Shown: positions 20,867 to 32,525 of the stretch, piece by piece | How positions within the stretch are numbered: the stretch's first letter is position 1 | How the letters are laid out: each line of letters opens with the position of its first letter | Assembly (NCBI GenBank): GCA_049999725.1 | Contig: JBNGIS010007632.1 | Span: 200,267 to 264,266, forward strand | Direction: 5' to 3' | DNA from: Haplomitrium mnioides | Taxonomy: Eukaryota > Marchantiophyta > Haplomitriopsida > Calobryales | Length of the DNA stretch: 64,000 bases | The notes under the pieces: model-generated | What the model was told of the DNA's origin: nothing | The model's input: only the letters and a program-made list of their open reading frames with translations | Databases searched by the model: none | Position numbers and translations under genes: made by a program

Positions 20867-21722
20867 GGTGTGGAACAGGTTCTGGTGAAACTTGGCAATC
20901 ATGGGTCTATCCTTATTAATAAGGACAACCCCCCATAGTGCAATCAGCCATTAGGACTCCAATTGTGGTGAATTCAACTGGTGCTGGAGACACCTTTACT
21001 GCAGCGTATACAGTGGGTTTCATCAAGAGAATGTCTTCACCGGATGCTCTAAGATTTGCAGGTGTCTCATCTCTTCCTAAATGGTGCTTTTAACACATTG
21101 TGAAATTTATTTCTCTCGATGAGATTGTTATTGTCTGTTGTATGGCATCAGATGTAGCAAGAAATGCACAAGAATGATACCAGCAAACCCAAAACCAAAT
21201 TGTGTGGCGGGTTAAAGGACAGGCCAGTGTTTTACTTTATCTTGGAAACATGCCTGCGAGAACTTGAGGTGATGTCAAGATGTTGAGGGAACTGCCAATC
21301 TATTAATATTTGTGTGCCTCTCATCAACTGAGTAGTGTTCTTGTTTGGCATTGGGCCAGCATATGTAGGATCCTAGGCTGTTTTCAGGGTGAATCTCTAC
21401 GTTTTGAATCTAGGGGATCTGAAGCCCCTGTCTTTCACCAGGATGTGGTTGCTGCAGCTTTGTAAGACTTGTCATTCACCTTTCAAGGCATTCCAAAGAA
21501 AAAGAGCAGCCAACTACCTAAACTGGATGGTTGGAGCCTTTGACTTTTCTTGAGTTCTTGACTTTTTAGGTTGTCATTGAATTGTCACACATTATTCAGT
21601 AGCTCTAATAATAACTCTGAATTGCAGCTGTTGCAGCATCAATGTGTGTCAGAGAAAAGGGTGCTATCCCAAGTATGATTGACAAGAAGTTAGTCATGAA
21701 GTTACTCCATGAGAACCTGTAG
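20867..21722 (+). pseudogene. Ribokinase (PfkB family) 3' part, two exons, frameshifted
   Basis: The exon at 20867-21061 reads GVEQVLVKLGNHGSILINK, then after a one-base loss in a C run near 20931, the PfkB signature VVNSTGAGDTFTAAYTVGF (with the catalytic Asp in GAGD) and SPDALRFA. It ends at a GT donor (21062). The last exon, 21628-21722, follows an AG acceptor and reads AVAASMCVREKGAIPS to ...LLHENL and a TAG stop. Ribokinase phosphorylates D-ribose; the plant enzyme is plastidic. Earlier exons are not in view. The splice phase is consistent, but the frameshift makes this copy a pseudogene unless it is a sequencing error. Confidence 0.8.
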
Positions 21723-22810
21723 TGCTCCTCTCCCCGGCACTAGCCCCATGAAGAGCTATTTCCGAGGAGGGACAGGGTGCAACAGGGTCTTTTATGAGAC
21801 TGCCCCCAACCTAGATTTATCTTTTCTACGCACTACTGGTTGTGTGTTGCCTAGCAACATGCTCACGCCAAGTCAACCCCCAAGACCCACAGCCACTTGC
21901 TCTCTTCAAGCACAACCCCAAGCTAGAACCAAAACCCACTCATATCTGTCATTCTAGCAGCCAACTATTCTTGCTAAGCATCAGCTTTCCAACCTTTGTA
22001 TTTACACCATTTCAAAGGGAAAAATGTATATACTAGACCGTGCCCACTAGCTCAATGCAACTCCTGCACAGAAAATATACAAGGGCCGGCTACTCCAGCA
22101 CCCTTACTACCCTCACCATACTCTCTAACTTCCCGACAGCGCCCCTAGTACTTTTTCACAACTATACATTAAAGACTATAAACATATGTTCACTATATAC
22201 TCGACAAAAGTACAGAGCGCCATGAGCTAGCGACTATATACATCACGTGAGTCTCCCTGTGTGCCGCTACATACATACATCAGCCCGCCCCCTCACACGC
22301 CACCAGCTAGTTTATACCCTTCATGGTAGAGGGGCTTGGATTTATTCCACAAGCTCAGAAAAGGTTTGATTAACTTCCACCTGTGGAAGACAGACAGTCC
22401 TACTGACTGCTGGCACACACTCCACCCGAGACCTCGACTAGGTCTTCTTGGCAATGTGTTGGCCACTCAAAGCCTTCGGTCCCCCTTGAGCTGTAAACAA
22501 GCAACACCCTCCGAGTGCTAATAGGGCTAAATCCCATGCGTGAACATGAACTGAGAGGACTCCAGGTCCGTCTTGGCTGCCTTTCATGCCTCCCAACCGA
22601 ACGAACTCTCTTCTCCTTCGAGTATCAATCCACCTCGTAACATTGGTGCACCTTGGGAGTGAGTTCACTTGGATTGCCAGAGCCTCCCGCCTAGCGATTC
22701 GTAGCGCCCTCCAGTCCACCTCCACTCTGGTTGGCCCCCTAGTGCAAGTTCACTCGCTTCAATTGAAGTGTCACCAGAATGCATCCTTCTTTCCTCGCTG
22801 TTCCCCCTGT
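21723..22810 (-). repeat. X-family LTR-like block with R3 segment, copy 1
   Basis: Starts directly after the ribokinase stop. The part with CAGGGTCTTTTATGAGAC and the later R3 segment (about 22260-22770, containing ATCAATCCACCTCGTAAC and the run AGAGCCTCCCGC) correspond in order to the left half of LTR A (28030-29190). It therefore looks like part of a minus-oriented LTR of the X family. Confidence 0.6.
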
Positions 22811-22819
22811 TTACCGATC

Positions 22820-23450
22820 ACGACACACACTTTATGAACACAATCATCAAGGAGCTCATTAAGCGCTCTTTTGTTAAACACCAGAAGACAACCTGCTACC
22901 ATCGCAAGGCTAAAGGGCTGACCCAGTGAGCCAATGGTATCGGTAAGATTTTGAACCGCTCAATGGCCGCCAACAAAACTGATAGGGACCTTAAACTACT
23001 TGGTGATTGGACAGCATGCACTACTGCTAGTTGATTTTGAAGTGCCCACTGCATGAATGCTGACTGACCAATGAAGGTCAGTGGGAGCACCTGAGCCGGA
23101 CATCACCCCCTCAACCAGTTGGACCAATTGGAGGAGGCACGATTGGAGATAGAGGACCGGATGAGGCACCAGCAGCAAAGGAAGGGCAGCACGACAGGAA
23201 ACTGCGGCCCCTCCGTACCTTCAAGCCAGGGATTTAGTTTTGTTGTATGATAGCTGGTTCATCCACTTCCCAGGAAAAATTGCACACCCGCTGGATGGGG
23301 CCCTACATCCTATAGCAATTGCATTGCAACGGGTTAGCCCAATTAACTACATTGCAGGGGGACAAAATCAGCAATCATAGATACTATGACATGCCGAAGA
23401 AATACCACTACAAGGACGAGGAACCACCAGGATCATCAGGACAGCAAGGC
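22820..23450 (+). pseudogene. Gypsy integrase C-terminal relic, module M copy (unit 1)
   Basis: Reads, over several shifts, integrase-core end (KRSFVKHQKTTCYHRKA, NRSMAANKTDRDLKLL) and the C-terminal DNA-binding part (LQARDLVLLYDSWFIHFPGK, LQQLHCNGLAQLTTLQGDK, KKYHYKDEEPPG). It lacks 62 bp present in the copy at 25694 because of a deletion at a repeated AACTACT. No chromodomain follows, unlike in G1 and G2. Confidence 0.75.
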
Positions 23451-23816
23451 TAGGGGAGCTGACCAACCAGCAAGGAGGAGAACTTCAGTGGTTTTGGTAG
23501 GATTGGATCACTTTCCCCCATTGCATTGTTTCATTTCATTCCTTGTTTCGGCAGTCAATTCAGCGGTAGGAGTGACGCATCGAGCAACCAAAGGGAACAC
23601 CCTAGCACAGTTGAAGGCTATCTTCAGCGAGCAACAGAGTTACCTGAGAAGCGAGGACCAAGGCATGAGGACACCCCAACTAGGCAATCAAAAAAGGGGC
23701 AAAAATAAGCAGAAATGTCGCGAGGGCATGACACTCTTGGAAGGAGAGTTATGTTGGTCGGCTGGGAGTAGCGTTCGCAAAATTTTTGGATTTTCTTTTG
23801 AAGGTGCAGCCATCTA
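23451..23816 (+). repeat. M tail, unit 1
   Basis: Conserved 3' flank of the integrase relic, matching 26244-26630, 58804-59175 and 63779-64000, and continuing with what opens the window. Confidence 0.75.
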
Positions 23817-24395
23817 AATGGCATTTTGAACACATTGTGAAATTTATTTCTCTTGATGAGATTGTTATTGTCTGTTGTATGGCATCACATGTAGCAAGAA
23901 ACGCACAAGAATGATACCAGCAAACTTAAAACCAAATTGTGTGGCGGTTTAAAGGACAGGCCAGTGTTGTACTTTATCTTGGAAACATGCCTGCCAGAAT
24001 TTGAGGTGATGTCAAGATGTTGAGGGAACTTCCAATCTATTAATATTTGTGTGCCTCTCATCAACTGAGTAATGACTTGTTTGGCATTGGGCTAAAAAAT
24101 GTAGTAACCTAGGCTGTTTTCAAGAGGAATCTCTAGGTTTTGAATCCAGGGGATCTGAGCCCCTGTCTTTCAATAGGATGTGGTTGCTACAGCTTTGATA
24201 GACTTGTCATTCACCTTTCAAGACATTCCAAAGAAAAAGATCAGCCAACTACCTAAACTGGATGGTCGGAGTCTTTTACTTTTCTTGATTTCTGAACTTT
24301 TTGGGTTGTCAGTTTCCTTGATTTCTAAACTTTATGGGTTGTCATTGGATTGTAACACATTATTCAATAGCAATAATAATAACTCTGAATTGCAG

Positions 24396-24490
24396 CTGCT
24401 GCAGCATCACTGTGTGTCAAGGAAAAGGGTGCTATTCCAAGTATGCCAGACAAGAAATTAGTCATGAAGTTACTCCTGGAGAACCTGTAG
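24396..24490 (+). pseudogene. Ribokinase last exon, duplicate
   Basis: 95 bp like 21628-21722, after an AG acceptor. It reads AAAASLCVKEKGAIPSMPDK to a TAG stop and is closer to typical ribokinase C-termini than the first copy (AAAAS, PDK). No matching upstream exon exists before it, since the intron is joined to transposon sequence at 23816. It can be expressed only if spliced from the exon at 20867-21061, skipping the first copy. Confidence 0.75.
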
Positions 24491-25570
24491 TGCACCTCTC
24501 CCCGGCACTAACCCCATGAAGAGCTAATTCCGAGGAAAGAGAAGCCACAGGGTCTTTTATGAGACGGCCCCGGACCCCGATTTATCTTTTCTATGCACTA
24601 GTGGCTGTGCATTGCCTAGCAGCGCGCTCAGGCCAAGCCAACCCCCCAAGACCCACAGCCACTTGCTCTCTTTAAGCACAACCCCAAGCCAGACCCAAAA
24701 CCCGCTCAAATCTATCTTTCTAGCAGCCAACTATTCTTGCTAGGCATCAGCTTTCCAACTTTTGTATTTACACCATTTCAAAGGGCAAAATGTATATACA
24801 GGACTGTGCCCACTAGCTCAATGCAACTCCCACACAGAAAATATACAAGGGCCAGCTACTCCAGCACCCTTACTACCCTCACTGCAATCTCTAACTTCCC
24901 TACGCCCCTAGTTTTTATTTACAACTAAACAACAAAGACTATAAACATATGTACACTATATACTCATGAAAAGCACAGAGCGCCATCAGTCAGCAACTCC
25001 ATGCACCACCAGAGTCTCCCCCGCGATTGTACACACTTCAGCCCGCCCACTCACGCACGTGCCACCAGCTAGTATATACCCTCTATCGTAGAGGGGCTTA
25101 GATTCATTCCACAAGCTCATAAGAGGTTTGATTAACTTCCACCACTGGAAGACAATCCTACTGACTGCTGTAACACACTCCACTTGAGACCTCGACTAGG
25201 TCTTCTTGGCAATGCATGGGCACTCACGTAGCCACCCCTTGTCTTCGGTCCCCCTTGAGATGTAAACCAGCATTACCCTCTGAGTGCTACTGGGGCTGAG
25301 TCCCCTATGTGAACACAAAGTGAGACGACCTCAAGTCCTTTCTGGCTTCCTCTCACACCTCCCAGCCGAACGAACTCTCTTCTCCTTTGAGTATCAATCC
25401 ACCTCTAATTATTGGTGCACCTTGGGAGTGAGTTCACTTGGATCACTCGAGCCTCTAGAGCCTCCCGCTCAGCGATTCCCGATGCCCTCTAGTCCACCTC
25501 CACTCGCTTCAATTGAAATGTCACTAGAATGCTACCTTCTTTCCTCGTTGTACCCCTTTGTTCACTGATT
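24491..25570 (-). repeat. X-family LTR-like block with R3 segment, copy 2
   Basis: Same organisation as 21723-22810. The R3 part (about 25036-25560) contains a short duplication AGCCTCTAGAGCCTCC. No coding potential. Confidence 0.6.
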
Positions 25571-26243
25571 ACGGCACACACTTTCTAAACAGTCATCAAG
25601 AAGCTCATTAAGCACTCTTTCATAAAACACCGAAAGACAACCACCTACCACCCCAAGGCTAATGGGCTGACCGAGTGAGCCAATAGTATTGGTATGATTT
25701 TGAACCACTCACTAGCCGCCAACAAAAGTGATAGGGACCTAAAACTACTAACAACAGTCTATGCCTACAACCAGGCATATAAGACCAGCGCAGGGCATGA
25801 CCCCAACTACTTAGTGATTGGACAGTATGCACTACTACTAGTTGAGTTTGAAGTGCCCACTACACGAGTGCTGACCACCGAACGGCAGAAGGAGCACCAG
25901 AGCCAGACATCACCCGCTGAGCCAAGTGGACCAATTGTAGGAGGCAGGATTGGAGATAGAGGACCGGATGAGGCACAAGCAGCAGCAACTAAGCAAGGCC
26001 CAGCACGACAGAAAACTGCAGTCTACGTATCTTCAAGCAAGGGATTTAGTTTTGTTGTATGATAGCTGGTTCATCCACTTCCCAGGAAAATTGCACACCT
26101 GGTGGATGGGGCCCTACATCCTACAGCAATTGCATTGCAATGGGTTAGCCCAATTAACAACATTGCAAGGGGACAAAATCAGCAATCGGAGATACTATGA
26201 CATGCTGAAGAAATACCACTACAAAGACAAAGAGCCACCATGA
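25571..26243 (+). pseudogene. Gypsy integrase C-terminal relic (unit 2), least deleted copy
   Basis: Retains the segment LLTTVYAYNQAYKTSAGHDP, which is missing from the other three M copies. It is followed by LVIGQYALLLVEFEVPT, a proline-rich linker and the C-terminal domain LQARDLVLLYDSWFIHFPGK to DMLKKYHYKDKEPP. One shift near 25985 separates core and C-terminal domain. It resembles the X integrase at 34319-35146. Confidence 0.8.
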
Positions 26244-26630
26244 TCATTGTGATAGCAACGCCAGGGGAGCTGACCAACCAGCAAGGAGGACAACTTCAGT
26301 GGTTTTGGTAGGATTGGATCACTTTCTGGCATTGCATTGTTTCATTTCATTCCGTGTTTTGGCAGTCAATTCAGTGATAGGAGTGATGCATCGAGCAACC
26401 AAAGGGAACACCCTAGCACCATTGAAGGCAACCTTTGGCAAGCAACAGAGTTACCCAAGGAGCAAGGACCAAGGCATGAAGACACCCCAACTAGGCAATC
26501 GGAAAAGGGGCATAAATAAGCAGAAATGTCACGAGGGCATGATACTCTTGGAAGGAGAGTTATGTTGGCCAGCTAGGAGTGGCATTGCACAAAAATTCTG
26601 GATTTTCTTTTGTAGGTGCACCCATTTAAA
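26244..26630 (+). repeat. M tail, unit 2
   Basis: As in unit 1; ends at ACCCATTTAAA, the point where all copies of the tail change partner. Confidence 0.75.
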
Positions 26631-27970
26631 TCTACATCCCTCCTACAAGGCCTGATTCTAAGAACCAGTGAGGACTGTTTTTGGAGCTCAACGTTTCTTC
26701 TGCGACCTGGCTTGACACTTGAGTTTGGTTCTAGGGATCAAATAGGTTTGAGGGTCTCCTGAAATCTAAGGCAGGTCTGTGAAGCTGTCGATGAGCCTTC
26801 AAATTGTTTTCGTAGGCTCCTACACGATAACATTACACCTCAAAGAGTCAACTAAGTGGGAGACCAACATAGAGCTGCGTTCAGAGAAAACAGAGGAGGG
26901 GCCTCACAGTCAAGCAACGGGGTCTCCAGAGCTTGTGCAACAAGAAGTGGGGCTCAAAGGTTGCACTTGGAAGAAAGAGCGTATGAGAGGGGGTTTGAAC
27001 AGATCTCTGTCTGTTGAGGATTCTCTCTGCCCCCAACCTGAAGGGCAAACCAAACATCTGGGGCTTTCCGCCAGCTTTGCAAGCTCTGCTTTTGTGATAC
27101 AGCCCCGCAATTGCAGGCTTTACAATCTTACAAGACCCACGAATAGAGCAAAACCCTCAGGGTCGGAATTGTGACGGATACCCTGAGTACAGTGTTCAAC
27201 TCCAACCTGGGCATGTCCCAGGGGCTACTGTACGAATATGTACAAGGATAGAGGCTCCCAGAATAGGGGTAGTATGGGGGGTGATAACATGGATAACCCC
27301 CGCACAAAAATGCAAACCAGATAGGATGACAAGGTAATTGGTGGAAAGAGATCTGAGAAGATACGGGAGGAGAAGATTACTGTCCTCGATGGATCAGAGA
27401 CCATGTCAAGGACCTTGAGTTGCTGGTGAAGTCTCTGGAGGAACGATTGGCTCAACAAAAAGTTGCATCTGACTGGAGACTGGAGTACCTTGAGACTAGA
27501 ATGTCGAAGATAGAAAGAAAGATAGAGTCTCTCAACCTCATCCAAGAGCACCATACTATCGACATAGATGGCCTCAAGCAAGATATATGAAAAATGAGAC
27601 AACAGGACATGGGACTGGATGTGCCAAAGCGACTACAAACCATGGAACAGAACTACGAGCTCACCAAGGCGACACTGACACAGCTCGCAAACAAGAGCAG
27701 CGCATCCCAGATGGCAGTAGAATCTGAACTAAAGAAAACCCAAGCCACATGGGTGAAAATCGTTAAAGGAACCTCCACAAATCAAGACACAGTCCAGGCA
27801 ACAGTAAAGGAACTGCTAGAGGAAGAATGGGCTGGGGTCCCAGAAATGCTTGAAGAAGAGACCTGAAATACAGTCCAGCACCACATCTTGGGACCATGTA
27901 ACCTTAGGAATCTGCGCCTAACCGGCAAGAGGATTGAACGACCCTCTGCCAAAGGCCAACCCATCCTACT
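26631..27970 (+). mobile_element. LINE-like element copy 2, cut by gypsy X
   Basis: Matches 6662-8030. It ends abruptly at CCATCCTACT, where the X LTR begins; the other copy continues TCAATTTCACAATG at 8032. The missing 3' part is not found elsewhere in the window, so the far flank of X has been lost or lies outside. Confidence 0.6.
27289..27970 (+). pseudogene. LINE ORF1-like relic, copy 2
   Basis: ATG 27289. It has the same coiled-coil architecture as 7320-8238, here in longer open pieces (for example LEERLAQQKVASDWRLEYLE near 27430 and 27594-27866 with LTQLANKSSASQM). It stops at the X insertion, just after KRIERPSAKGQPILL. At least three stops or shifts. Confidence 0.5.
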
Positions 27971-28441
27971 TGTCATGCCTTTTCTTCAGGCCTTAACCTC
28001 CAAAGGTGCCACTTTGGAAGGCAGGGGTGGAAAAAACAGGGGTTCAGGTTCTTTTATGAGATGGCCCTGCTGCAAGTTTTCTCTTTGATGTCTTAAAGAA
28101 GCTCCTCTTCACCTTTCAGGCTTTTCCACTTCTCGACAATTACTTCAACACTGATCTTGCTTATTCACACACAAATTTGAAATACACACATGCAAGTCCA
28201 AAGCACTTCTAGTGGTAATGTGAGGTATATTGCAGGGATCCAAAACTGGACCCAAACACCTTGCGTACAAAATAGGATCAAGGTCCAACATATGAAATAC
28301 AAAAGAGGCAATGTCTACAGCTCTGACTCCCCCTTTGCAGGGTTTTTCCAGGTCCTGAACATGCTGAAATACGGTATACTTTGAATCCGTAGTGCTTATC
28401 AAGAAATACGAATAGAAGGAAAAACTAACTAACACATACAC

Positions 28442-28443
<2 letters not shown>

Positions 28444-28476
<33 letters not shown>
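28444..28476. repeat. (CA)n microsatellite
   Basis: About 16 CA dinucleotides inside LTR A. The equivalent place in LTR B (about 32460) has only GTGTGTATGG, so the tract expanded after the two LTRs diverged. Confidence 0.95.
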
Positions 28477-28477
<1 letters not shown>

Positions 28478-28649
28478 CTTCGTCTTCTTGTCTCCTAATT
28501 TTGAACAACCTTGGCAACGCAAGATCCGACCTTCAATAGTGCCAAGAATGTATGCCCCTCAACATTATAGGATCTGACCTTCCCAACAGGCTTCTCTCCT
28601 CATCAACCAATGATTCCAACCTTCTTTCAACCTCTCACCCACACAACCC

Positions 28650-29190
28650 GTCGAGATAGTTTTTGAACTTCCCTCGCGAGAAGCCCTGAATTTACTTCCT
28701 CAGGCTCGGAAGAGGTCTTCTTTAACTTTCACCTCTCGAAGACAGTCCTCTCGACTGCTGGTCACACACTCCACCCTGAACCTCGAATGGATCTTCTCCA
28801 TAGTGCTCGGGCACTAATGCAACCAATCCTCTCTTGGCTCCACTTGAGAGATTAGACTAGAAACACACTACGAACGTCCCTAGGATTGATGCTCATCCAC
28901 AGACGATGTTGAGACGACCCCAAGATCCCCCCTTGCCAACCTCTCCTGAATTCAAGACAGAATGAACTCCCTTTAGCTTCAAGTATCGATTCACCTCCGA
29001 AGGCTGGTCCACCTGCAGAGATGAGTACACTTGGATCGCCTAAGCCTATAGAGCTACCCGCCCAGCGATTCTCAATGCCCCTTCAACCCACCTCCACCCC
29101 CGCTAGCCCCCACATGAGTCCACTCGCTTCAAGTGAAGCTTCCATAGAATTCTCTCTTCCCTCCTTCGTTGCATCTTCTTGTCCAAGATT
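28650..29190 (-). repeat. R3 segment in LTR A
   Basis: Matches 22260-22770, 25036-25560 and 62600-63130 in the same direction, and 31840-32340 and 52800-53290 in the opposite direction. It marks X-family LTRs. Confidence 0.7.
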
Positions 29191-29384
29191 GCTTTCACAC
29201 CTCAAGTTTGCATACACACCAACCCCTCAAACATTGCAGCACATCAATCTATATTCCCCCTGCCCCCCCAATACTCGCGTTGCCATGAAGTGTTCTTGTT
29301 TTCCCCTGTTTCAGTAGTTGTTTCGGTTGGTACGGCTTCTTGGAATGGTGACACCTGCCTGTACGATTAAACATTGTTCCCAAG

Positions 29385-29974
29385 AAGTACGGTCCAAAGT
29401 TAATGGTATGTTCCAAAGTTTTTCCAGGCTTGATCCAAAGTATTCCCTGGATTGGTGAGTCTGAAGTATTCCGCGGATAGGGGAGTCCGAAGTCTTCCGT
29501 GGACCAATTAGTCCGAAGTATCTTGCGGCCTGGTGAGTCCGAAGTTTACCGTGGACTAAGGAGTCTGAAGTCCTCCACAGAGCAGTGAGTCCAAAGTCTT
29601 CCGCAGACTGATGAGTTCGAATTATCCTGTGGACTGGTGAGCCTGAAGTTGACCACTGCCTCCAAAGTTGACTGTTGCATCTATAGTTGGCACCTTCCGA
29701 ACTATCCCACGGACTCATCCGAAAATGGCACCTTTCGAAGAATCCCCCTTTCTAAAGTTGCGCCTTCCGCCGCCGCTTCCCAAGTGTAAGTTAGACCGCC
29801 GCGTTTGATCGCTTGGTTCCGAAGTTGACTGCCTCCTGAACTATCCCACGAACTAATCCGAAGTGGGCACCTTCCAAAGTATCCCCCTTTCCCAAGTTGC
29901 GTCGTCCACTGCTGCTTTCCAAGTGGAAGTTGGACCGCCACGTTTGACCGCTTGATTCCAAAGTTGACCCCTTT
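29385..29974. repeat. Degenerate CCGAAGT-type tandem repeats, LTR A right of R3
   Basis: Irregular units of about 30 bp such as GTGAGTCCGAAGTCTTCCGC followed by longer units around GTTGACCGC. They continue after the LTR B insertion at 33086-33540. Confidence 0.75.
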
Positions 29975-30479
29975 CCGAATGTTAGCCACTGACATGGAGC
30001 ACTAAGGAAAAGTTCCTAAAATCGAAGGTGGCATTGGAACAATCTCTCTCTTGTAAGTGCCAAAGTACCTTGGAAGTAGTGGATTGACTCCAATCAGTGA
30101 GTACAAGTGGATCGCATGGATCCAAGGAGTGGAACGGGATCGTTTCGAAAGGAGAGAAGGGGGCGGTGGTAGCCAACAAGTGTGGGGGGGGGGGAGGGGG
30201 GCACCACTAAAATTTGACGGAAGCAGAAGAGAGCCTTCGTATCATCGGGAGGCAGTAATCGAGGCCATAGTGGGAAGGAGCAGGGGTCAGAGGAGGAGGA
30301 TCAAAGCTGCGGGGCGGAGATCGAAGAGCGCTAGCAGGTGAGGAGGACCGCAGACAAGGAAAGGCCGTAGAGCAAGCTCCTAGATGTGCGCATCAGAAAC
30401 AGAGATCGGGAAGAGAAAGGAGGGGGCCATGGTCTTTGCAAGTAGCGACTACGCTGAGGATTTGGGGATGCTCCGATCT

Positions 30480-31660
30480 CTTAGGCGTTAACGGGTTCTA
30501 CTGGAGTTCGTGACCTCTTCCTTCAGTGTCCACGAGTCTTTGCAGAAACGTGGCGTCTTTAGAAGGCTCTAGGGGATTCAACGGAAACATGGGGTCCCTA
30601 GGGTGTTCGCGGGCCTTAGTGAAGGCATTGTGGGCCCAGCGTGTCCACAGGCCTTAGCGAAGGCGTAGCGGGCCTAGGGTGTCCGCAAGACTTAGCAGAG
30701 ATGTGGCGGGCCTTGGGTTTCCGAGGGCTTCAGTGGAGACGTGGCAGTCGCAAGAGTTCCATGGGACTTTGCAAGAACATGGCAAGCTCAGAGTATCTAC
30801 GGTCGTCTTTGGAACCAGGTCAGAGCAATGGTCAAGCTTCCTCATTGAAAATGGTGTCGGACGGCGCTCCCTCGGAAACGTGGCGTCCTCACAAGTGTCT
30901 TGGGGATTCAGCGGACATGTGGCAATTCAGAGGGGCCTGATGGATTCCTCGGAACCGGGTCAGCGCGGCGGTCCACCTCCCTTGTTGAAAACGGCGTAGT
31001 CTCGGATACATGGCCCTTCGGCATAGCCTGTTGGATCCTTCAGGCCAAAGAGAAGTCAACCACGGACAAGGGTCAACGCGGGGGTCCACTTCCCTTGTTG
31101 AAAACGACATCAAATGGTGCTACATCAGATTACGTGGCGCTTCGGAGGAGCCCGTTGGATCCTCTAGATCAGAGAGAAGTCAACCACGGACGAAGGTCAG
31201 CGCGGCGGTCCACCTTCTCTGTTGAAAACGGCGTCAGACGACGGCCACGGAAGAAAGTCAGCCTTGACACGTGGCAGTTTGGACGAGTCTGAGGGATCCT
31301 TCGGACTTCCCTGTTCGTTGGATTCTTTGGATTGGAATTCGTGGTCAACTACGAAACAAGGTCAATGCGTCGGTCCATCTTCCAGGTTGAATGTGGCGTC
31401 GGACGGAGGCAACTGAGGAAAATTCAACAACGGGCTCTGGGTTTCAATGGGTTCTGCGGACTTGGATCCACGGGAATCTTCATACTTGAATCTGTGAGAT
31501 TCCTTTAGACTCCTTTTTCGCAAGATTCTTCAGAACTCTAATCCGTGGAGTTCGTCAGACTTGGTTTTGTGGGAATCTTTGGAATCTCAATCTGCGAGAT
31601 TCCTCGGACTTGACCCATATGACCTTTGTACTTGGAAGCATTCTACGAATAGACGGGACA
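30480..31660. repeat. Tandem repeats inside LTR B
   Basis: Two kinds: about 45-50 bp units with GGGCCTTAGCGAAGGCGT-like cores (30540-30780), and units of about 125 bp around CGCGGCGGTCCACCT, GTTGAAAACGGCGT and AAGTCAACCACGGAC (30950-31290). The second kind is the reverse complement of the arrays in LTR A and at 51770-52440. Confidence 0.8.
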
Positions 31661-31839
31661 AGTGTCGCCACGTTTGGGTCCAAGCCTAATGGGAATAACT
31701 ACCTTTTCAAACGGGAAGGATTCACAAGGGCGTAGGCTTGAGGGGTATACATTGACGAGCTTCGAATTTGATCGAGTTGGTGTGCAAGCAAGCTAGAGAT
31801 GCACAAGCAATCTCGGGACAAGGAAGACGCAACAAGGTA

Positions 31840-32340
31840 AGGCACAAGGGGATTCCAGTGAGAATTTACGTGAGGCGAGTGTACTCGCGCAGGGGGCTAG
31901 TAGGGGTGGAGGTGGATTGGAAGGGTGCTGAGAATCGCTTGGTGAGGAGCTCTAGAGGCTCCAGCAATCTAGGTGAACTCATCCATGGGGGTGAACCTAT
32001 GGTGGAGGTGAATCAATACAAGATCCATTCTGTTGAGAATTTGGGAGAGGCTACCAAGTGGGATCTTGGGGTCGTTTTTGCATCCTCTATGCGGAAGCAT
32101 CAACATAGAGTGCTCAGAGTGTGCTATGGTGTTATCTTTCAAGTGGAGTTGAGAAGAGGGTAGCTGCGTTAGTGCCTGCACACTCCAGAGAAGATCTGTT
32201 TGAGGCTTAGAGGTGGAGTGAGCTACCAACAGTCGAGAGGGCTGTCTTCTAGAGGTGGAAGTGAAAGAAATCCTCTTTCGAGCCTCAGGAAGTAAATCGA
32301 GGGCTTCTCGCGAGGGAAGTTGGAAAACCCTCTGGAAGAA
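31840..32340 (+). repeat. R3 segment in LTR B (opposite orientation to LTR A)
   Basis: Contains GGTGGAGGTGGATTGGAAGG and the run CTCTAGAGGCTCCAGC; reverse complement of 28650-29190. Confidence 0.7.
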
Positions 32341-32517
32341 GGGTGTGTGTGTGGGAGATGAAGAGAAGATTGGGGTAAACTAAGGAAGAAAGGAGGAGTC
32401 TAATGGGGAGATTAGTCCCAGTGGTCCTGTGGGGCCTCTGTTTTTGGTGAAGTGCAATAAGTGTGTATGGCTGTAAATGTGTATGAATGTGTTAGTTAGA
32501 TTTGAATTATGTTACAT

Positions 32518-32525
32518 TATATAAA
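32518..32525 (+). promoter_or_regulatory. Putative TATA box of LTR B
   Basis: TATATAAA within LTR B, in the promoter-proximal direction for a plus-oriented element. It is preceded by T-rich, GTTAGTTAG-containing sequence. Assigned by motif only. Confidence 0.35.

Larger units (their letters stand above)
21086..23816 (+). repeat. 2.7-kb tandem duplication, unit 1
   Basis: Begins inside the last ribokinase intron, contains the last ribokinase exon, an LTR-like block, an integrase relic and the M tail. The same order recurs in 23817-26630. The junction at 23816 joins the M tail directly to the intron sequence. Divergence between units is visible but modest. Confidence 0.85.
23817..26630 (+). 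repeat. 2.7-kb tandem duplication, unit 2
   Basis: Second unit: ribokinase intron and exon, LTR-like block (24491-25570), integrase relic and M tail. Its last exon lies 2768 bp from the first one. Here the tail is followed by the LINE-like copy rather than a third ribokinase segment. Confidence 0.85.

Noticed and set aside
29385-31660. Possible CRISPR-like array
   Set aside because: Repeat units are irregular in length and sequence with no unique spacers; they are LTR tandem repeats in a plant genome.
31768-32163. 131-codon frame in LTR B
   Set aside because: It lies in the R3 repeat; other R3 copies do not keep the frame.
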